A DNA stretch of 64,000 bases. Source: CAYRQP01 sp964426545. Its GTDB lineage: Bacteria; Fermentibacterota; Fermentibacteria; Fermentibacterales; JCC-6. Shown in pieces: positions 60,550-64,000 of the stretch (positions within the stretch are counted from its first letter, which is position 1; each line of letters begins with the position of its first letter). Both the position numbers and the translations under genes were made by a program. The stretch is from NCBI GenBank assembly GCA_964426545.1, contig CAYRQP010000006.1, positions 1-64,000 on the forward strand. The letters are read 5' to 3'. The notes under the pieces were generated by a model, which made no database searches, was not told the origin of the DNA, and saw only the letters and a program-made list of their open reading frames with translations.

Positions 60550-61672
60550 ATTCCTCGATCAGTTCAACATTTGCACGTGGGACGGTGGCTATTTCTCTAT
60601 CGACGAATTCAACTTCAAGCACCCGTACCATGGCTTCCGAATCGAGTTTCACAAGTTCCGGAGGAAGTGCAGCCACTTTTCCCAACCTTCCGAAGTACGG
60701 AACCCTGATACACCTGATTGGTGAACCGATATCCATTGCTCCGGCCTGCTTTTCAGAACTACTGGAAGAAACAATGTCTTCGCCAACTGGTATCACGACC
60801 TCCGGACGCATAACCCCTGCCCGGATCTGTGTGGCTCCGTTGACACTTGCAATCATACCCTCCCTGGCTTTCAGCAGGTCGAAGGTAATCTGTGCCATGG
60901 TCATGTTTCCGAATCCTTCTGTCAGAACAAGAGTGATTCCCTTGTTTTCATGTCCGGTAATTGCGACACCAAGGTCATATCCAAGAAGTTTTTTCAGGTC
61001 ACTGTCATCGAAACCGCCGACAACGATTGCCTTTACCCCTACACTTACTGCTTTTTGAAGCGTCTCATAAGAAACAAATGATCCGCCAAGCAGTACTTTG
61101 CCCTTGCAGGAATCATCTATCAGATCGGCTGTGAGTTCGTCTGCCGGACCTTTTGTCACTGTTTTCAGTGCTCCGCGTACTTCTCCGCCTACCCCGAAAA
61201 TTCCCTGAACGAAAGTAGCCCTCGATTCGATGACAACGCCTTCATTTTCAAGTATCTCCACGACTTTTCCGTTTATATAGGCATCTATCTCTACTGGAAT
61301 CGGTGGTTCACGCAGAACAGCCTGTCCGGTTATCTTGTTGTAACTCTCGAAGACTCCGTCTATCGGTGAGAGAACGGAATTCTTGAACAGCCCGAAGAAG
61401 CCCGTTGACTGGGCAATAAGTTCCTTCTCTTTTATGACTTCTCCATCGTTTTTGAGCAGAAGTTCCGGAACATCTCCAGGGGGAAGTCCAAGTTTATTGG
61501 CGATGTTCAGCATCTTGACATTTCCGGGGAGTTCCGTCCGGGCAACGATGTCCTCGGCTTTTACGAAGTCACCGGCCGACACAAGAGTCTCGCCCGTAAG
61601 GGGAAGTCTTCGCTCCTTTTTAACCTGAGTTACATCAGCAACGCGCAATCCGGGTGTATATGCAAATGCCAT
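60548..61672 (-). CDS. conserved protein with lipoyl-like sandwich and KOW-like C-terminus (374 aa)
   Basis: A 374-residue soluble protein. The N-terminal ~190 residues show a barrel-sandwich-hybrid pattern, with LPLTGETLVSAGDFVKAEDI, NSVLSPIDGVFESYNKITGQ and IDAYINGKVVEILENEGVVI, as in biotinyl/lipoyl carriers and RnfC-like proteins, but without an obvious modified Lys motif. The middle is a Rossmann-like segment (GKVLLGGSFVSYETLQKAVS, VKAIVVGGFDDSDLKKLLG, GITLVLTEGFGNMTMAQIT). The C-terminus has IRCIRVPYFGRLGKVAALPP and EVEFVDREIATVPRANVELI, KOW-like strands. Its start overlaps the MutL-family stop (TGATG). Function unknown; it probably bridges the ATPase and the membrane proteins (inference). 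Confidence 0.7.
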   Translation of the reverse strand: MAFAYTPGLRVADVTQVKKERRLPLTGETLVSAGDFVKAEDIVARTELPGNVKMLNIANKLGLPPGDVPELLLKNDGEVIKEKELIAQSTGFFGLFKNSVLSPIDGVFESYNKITGQAVLREPPIPVEIDAYINGKVVEILENEGVVIESRATFVQGIFGVGGEVRGALKTVTKGPADELTADLIDDSCKGKVLLGGSFVSYETLQKAVSVGVKAIVVGGFDDSDLKKLLGYDLGVAITGHENKGITLVLTEGFGNMTMAQITFDLLKAREGMIASVNGATQIRAGVMRPEVVIPVGEDIVSSSSSEKQAGAMDIGSPIRCIRVPYFGRLGKVAALPPELVKLDSEAMVRVLEVEFVDREIATVPRANVELIEE

Positions 61673-63555
61673 CAGCTACCTCCCTCCTTCCCCATGAATC
61701 TTGGGGGATACGTATCAAGTGCTTTCGACCATTCCTGCAGCTTATTAACGCGTTCCGTTTCATCTTCAGGAAGATTGAACGGCTGTCTGCCCCGGCCGTC
61801 GAAAATGAGTCCAACCACCCCGCCTTCAAGTGTACAGGTGCGGACTTCACCGGGACCGGCACCCACATCCTGACCCTTCGCGGGGTTTATCACCGCATCG
61901 GCTTTCTCTCCGACACCGAGCGGAATGACTGTCATCTCACCTCTTACGATGGTTTCGGTTTTATTCGACCCGTCAGAGAATTTCAGTTCAACTTCCGCGA
62001 GTACATGTGTCTTCTTTTTCATCTCCCCCACAGGAGCAATACAGGTGCCTATCCTAACAAGGCAGTCCTTATCGAATACTTCTGTAGCCGCACGGGGATG
62101 TACTTCTGAAAGTACGCCCAACTGAGGCATCATGAATATCGAGTCGACTGCAAGCATTGTTATACCTTCGGGTAGAAAGGCATCTATCATCATATGTGCT
62201 GCCTGAGACCTGCGGGGAGCATGTGACAAAACTCCTCCTGAACCGATGAGAATGTCCAGGTTCATCATATTAACGAGAGAACTTCCGGTCTGGCTCTGAT
62301 TAAATGCATCGCCGATGGTTCTCTCCTGCTGAATACCTTTCAGCCCGGAGGCGAGTTCCCTGTGCTGAGCCAACGCAAGCCGCAGTGCTTCACGGGCGAT
62401 TGCCTGCTCAATGACAAGTTCCTCGAGAGTATGGGGTATTGTTGTCGGCCGTATCATCTTGTTCTTGATTCTGTTCCTTAGTTCCTTCTCCGGAATACCG
62501 AATGGAACCCAGCGCATCACATTGTCCATGCCCGCACTGGCAAGTACATTGGAAACACTGTAACTCATGCCGAGATTAGCAGATACAGTCCTGTTGAATA
62601 CTGTTTCGTCCTCAACGCTTTCAAAAACACTGAACACATCTGTTGTTGCTCCGCCGATATCTACGCCCATGACTTCTATCTTCTCGTCCCGGGCAACCGT
62701 TTCTATCAGTTTACCGACAGCACCCGGTGTGGGCATTACCGGAACCTGTTTCCACTCACCATCCACAAAACGTCCGGCCCAGCTCATAAGTCTCGAGTAC
62801 CCCGGTGCCTGTGCCATCACATGTTCCATGAAGAGTTCATGTATGAGATCTCTTGCAGGACCAAGATTTTCTCTTTCGAGAACAGGTCTGATATTATCTA
62901 CGATTTTCAGTTCCATCGAATCGCTTAACTCTTTGGCTACTTCTTCTCTTGCATCTATGTTCCCGGCAAAGATGACGGGCAGTTTGTAGCCTACTCCAAA
63001 GCGGGGCTTCGGGTCTGCAACTTTCACGATATTTGCCAGTTCCACGACATGGTCGAGTGTACCGCCGTCGATGCCGCCCGAAAGCAGTATCATGTCCGGT
63101 CTCAGTCTTCTTATGTCAGCGACCTTTTCATGCGCCAGCCGCCTGTCATTGGATGCGATAATGTCCATGACGATGGCACCCGCACCGAGAGCCGCTCTCT
63201 GAGCACTCTCACCGGTCATCGACTTTACCACGCCGGCAACAGTCATCTGAAGTCCGCCGCCTGCAGATGATGTGGACATGTAAATATCTACCCCATCCGG
63301 AATACCCGGGGTTACCATAATCCCCGAACCGTCTTCACTCAGGAGTTTTCTACCTTCGAGATCTTCGATTTCACCAACCGCGTTGAGAACACCTTTAGTG
63401 ACATCTTCTGCAGGAGCTTCGACTGTCGTAGGAGCCTCTCCCCTTCGAATCAGCCTGAATTCTCCGTCGCGCTCTTCGATCAGAATGGCTTTTGTGGTAG
63501 TGCTTCCGCAGTCAGTCGCAAGTATTCTCGTTATTCTATTATCTGCCACTGCCAT
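61672..63555 (-). CDS. GlmL/MutL-family ASKHA ATPase
   Basis: A 627-residue actin-like ATPase. The phosphate-1 motif is ILATDCGSTTTKAILIE and phosphate-2 VMGVDIGGATTDVFSVFE; other hallmarks are SSAGGGLQMTVAGVV, MILLSGGIDGGTLDHVVELA, LIGSGGVLSHAPRRSQA and GTCIAPVGEM. Clostridial GlmL/MutL accompanies B12-dependent glutamate mutase and is thought to reactivate it. No glutamate mutase subunit is visible here; its neighbours are membrane proteins instead. I start at 63555, since GAGGAGGTGG precedes this ATG. It overlaps the 143-residue gene by 17 nt and the 374-residue gene by 3. Not the mismatch-repair MutL. Likely a cytoplasmic ATPase driving or assembling the membrane complex (inference). Confidence 0.85.
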   Translation of the reverse strand: MAVADNRITRILATDCGSTTTKAILIEERDGEFRLIRRGEAPTTVEAPAEDVTKGVLNAVGEIEDLEGRKLLSEDGSGIMVTPGIPDGVDIYMSTSSAGGGLQMTVAGVVKSMTGESAQRAALGAGAIVMDIIASNDRRLAHEKVADIRRLRPDMILLSGGIDGGTLDHVVELANIVKVADPKPRFGVGYKLPVIFAGNIDAREEVAKELSDSMELKIVDNIRPVLERENLGPARDLIHELFMEHVMAQAPGYSRLMSWAGRFVDGEWKQVPVMPTPGAVGKLIETVARDEKIEVMGVDIGGATTDVFSVFESVEDETVFNRTVSANLGMSYSVSNVLASAGMDNVMRWVPFGIPEKELRNRIKNKMIRPTTIPHTLEELVIEQAIAREALRLALAQHRELASGLKGIQQERTIGDAFNQSQTGSSLVNMMNLDILIGSGGVLSHAPRRSQAAHMMIDAFLPEGITMLAVDSIFMMPQLGVLSEVHPRAATEVFDKDCLVRIGTCIAPVGEMKKKTHVLAEVELKFSDGSNKTETIVRGEMTVIPLGVGEKADAVINPAKGQDVGAGPGEVRTCTLEGGVVGLIFDGRGRQPFNLPEDETERVNKLQEWSKALDTYPPRFMGKEGGS

Positions 63556-63970
63556 CCACCTCCTCATTTGTCATATCGCTTTCACCTTTCTTTCGAAAAC
63601 GGCTCAGGAAGGACTTCTTCTTCCGGCAGGACTCCTTCAACTCTCTTTTTTGCTGAATATCCCTGGCATTTTCGTCTTCTATACCCTTGATAAGTTTTTC
63701 TATGTTGTCTCTGTCTTCAATCATCCGCACAAATTTATAATAGTCTTTTGATGTCACAATGAGCGACACCATCGGATTTGAAAATATCAAAATCTGGTTT
63801 CCGAGAAACGAGAGCGGTTTAATGGTCTCGAAGAATATGATTGCAGGTACCGTAAGTTGACGCACCACAATCGCCTTCGATATACGTTCAATGAGATCGG
63901 AATAATCCTCATTGCCCTCTGTATCAGTCAGGCTGGGCGAGGTCGGGTGCATACCGTCGAATAAACTCAA
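63539..63970 (-). CDS. small accessory protein of the MutL-family cluster (143 aa)
   Basis: A 143-residue soluble protein. Its core (LIERISKAIVVRQLTVPAII, FFETIKPLSFLGNQILIFSN, YYKFVRMIEDRDNIEKLI) has the amphipathic helical pattern of short uncharacterised proteins seen beside MutL-family ATPases and corrinoid enzymes in other genomes (recollection). A Lys/Arg-rich C-terminal tail (RELKESCRKKKSFLSRFRKK) could bind membrane lipids. The start may be TTG at 63970 (GAGGAAG 6 nt upstream) or ATG at 63952. It overlaps the preceding gene by about 47 nt. Confidence 0.6.
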   Translation of the reverse strand: MSLFDGMHPTSPSLTDTEGNEDYSDLIERISKAIVVRQLTVPAIIFFETIKPLSFLGNQILIFSNPMVSLIVTSKDYYKFVRMIEDRDNIEKLIKGIEDENARDIQQKRELKESCRKKKSFLSRFRKKGESDMTNEEVDGSGR

Positions 63971-64000
63971 GAACTTCCTCTCTGTTCGATGAGAATTGAA
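63924..64000 (-). CDS. C-terminal end of a further upstream gene (partial)
   Basis: The 25-codon end of a frame running off the window, reading QFSSNREEVLEFIRRYAPDL followed by AQPD and TGA. The amphipathic helical composition looks coding and differs in frame from the overlapping small gene. Identity cannot be determined; it is probably the preceding member of the MutL-family operon. Confidence 0.45.
   Translation of the reverse strand, partial: QFSSNREEVLEFIRRYAPDLAQPD

Noticed and set aside
61672..63555. Reading the MutL-family gene as DNA mismatch repair MutL
   Set aside because: The protein has actin-like phosphate motifs (DCGSTTTK, DIGGATTD) and no GHKL ATPase motifs; it belongs to the GlmL/MutL glutamate-mutase-associated family.

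Overview
The window looks like a chromosomal segment of an anaerobic, diderm bacterium of the FCB superphylum. The nearest match I can suggest is an uncultured lineage of the Fermentibacterota/Aegiribacteria kind; this is an inference and no marker gene here settles it. Supporting evidence: secreted proteins with FlgD/type-A-sorting-like C-termini, a PorV/PorQ-like outer-membrane protein, two GWxTD-domain proteins, a carboxypeptidase-regulatory-domain TonB-dependent receptor, several lipobox lipoproteins, and an anaerobic gene set (KorDABC, desulfoferrodoxin, flavodiiron protein, rubredoxin fusion). A run of 100 N at 26936-27035 shows that this is a draft scaffold.

Layout. 57-9813: a cyclase/ATPase/TPR signalling protein, a REP-associated tyrosine transposase flanked by its repeats, a very large repeat lipoprotein, a papain-like amidase and a decayed beta-helix gene. 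9814-16524: a DUF4342-thiL-MTA phosphorylase set, rlmN, cobO, and an oxygen/superoxide detoxification operon (dfx, ferritin, fprA, flavin reductase-rubredoxin) behind a clear -35/-10 promoter. 16667-26563: DUF4956/VTC polyphosphate pair, arsC-like phosphatase with DUF3147, glnA, a C1 aminopeptidase, pckA, an UMF1-type MFS protein, an alpha/beta hydrolase and a small DUF6982-like protein. 26564-27095: a 56-bp tandem repeat with the assembly gap. 27096-33622: korDABC, a cyclic-2,3-diphosphoglycerate-synthase-like protein and a Na/Pi cotransporter. 33735-41705: UbiA-type prenyltransferase, ispE, tRNA-Gln, rplY, pth, a lipoprotein, an exonuclease, murA and a TolB-like lipoprotein.

41859-56929 is one long minus-strand envelope block. 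In transcription order it runs TonB-dependent receptor, ExbB, ExbD, ExbD, TonB, a secreted FnIII protein, PorV-like protein, two GWxTD proteins, a large secreted protein and a TPR lipoprotein. It reads as an energised outer-membrane uptake or secretion unit together with its cell-surface partners.

57165-64000 is the most interesting block: a tightly packed, mostly overlapping minus-strand operon. It holds an actin-like (ASKHA) ATPase of the GlmL/MutL family, a DUF6754 membrane protein, a predicted lipoyl-like-sandwich/KOW-like protein, three further membrane proteins and a small accessory protein. No cobalamin mutase is in view. I read it as a candidate undescribed membrane complex with an ASKHA ATPase.

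A second window-wide signal is a family of short palindromes carrying (T)TAGGGACA or TAAAGGGACA-like ends. They repeatedly start at the stop codons of genes, and a transposase of the type known to mobilise such elements is present.
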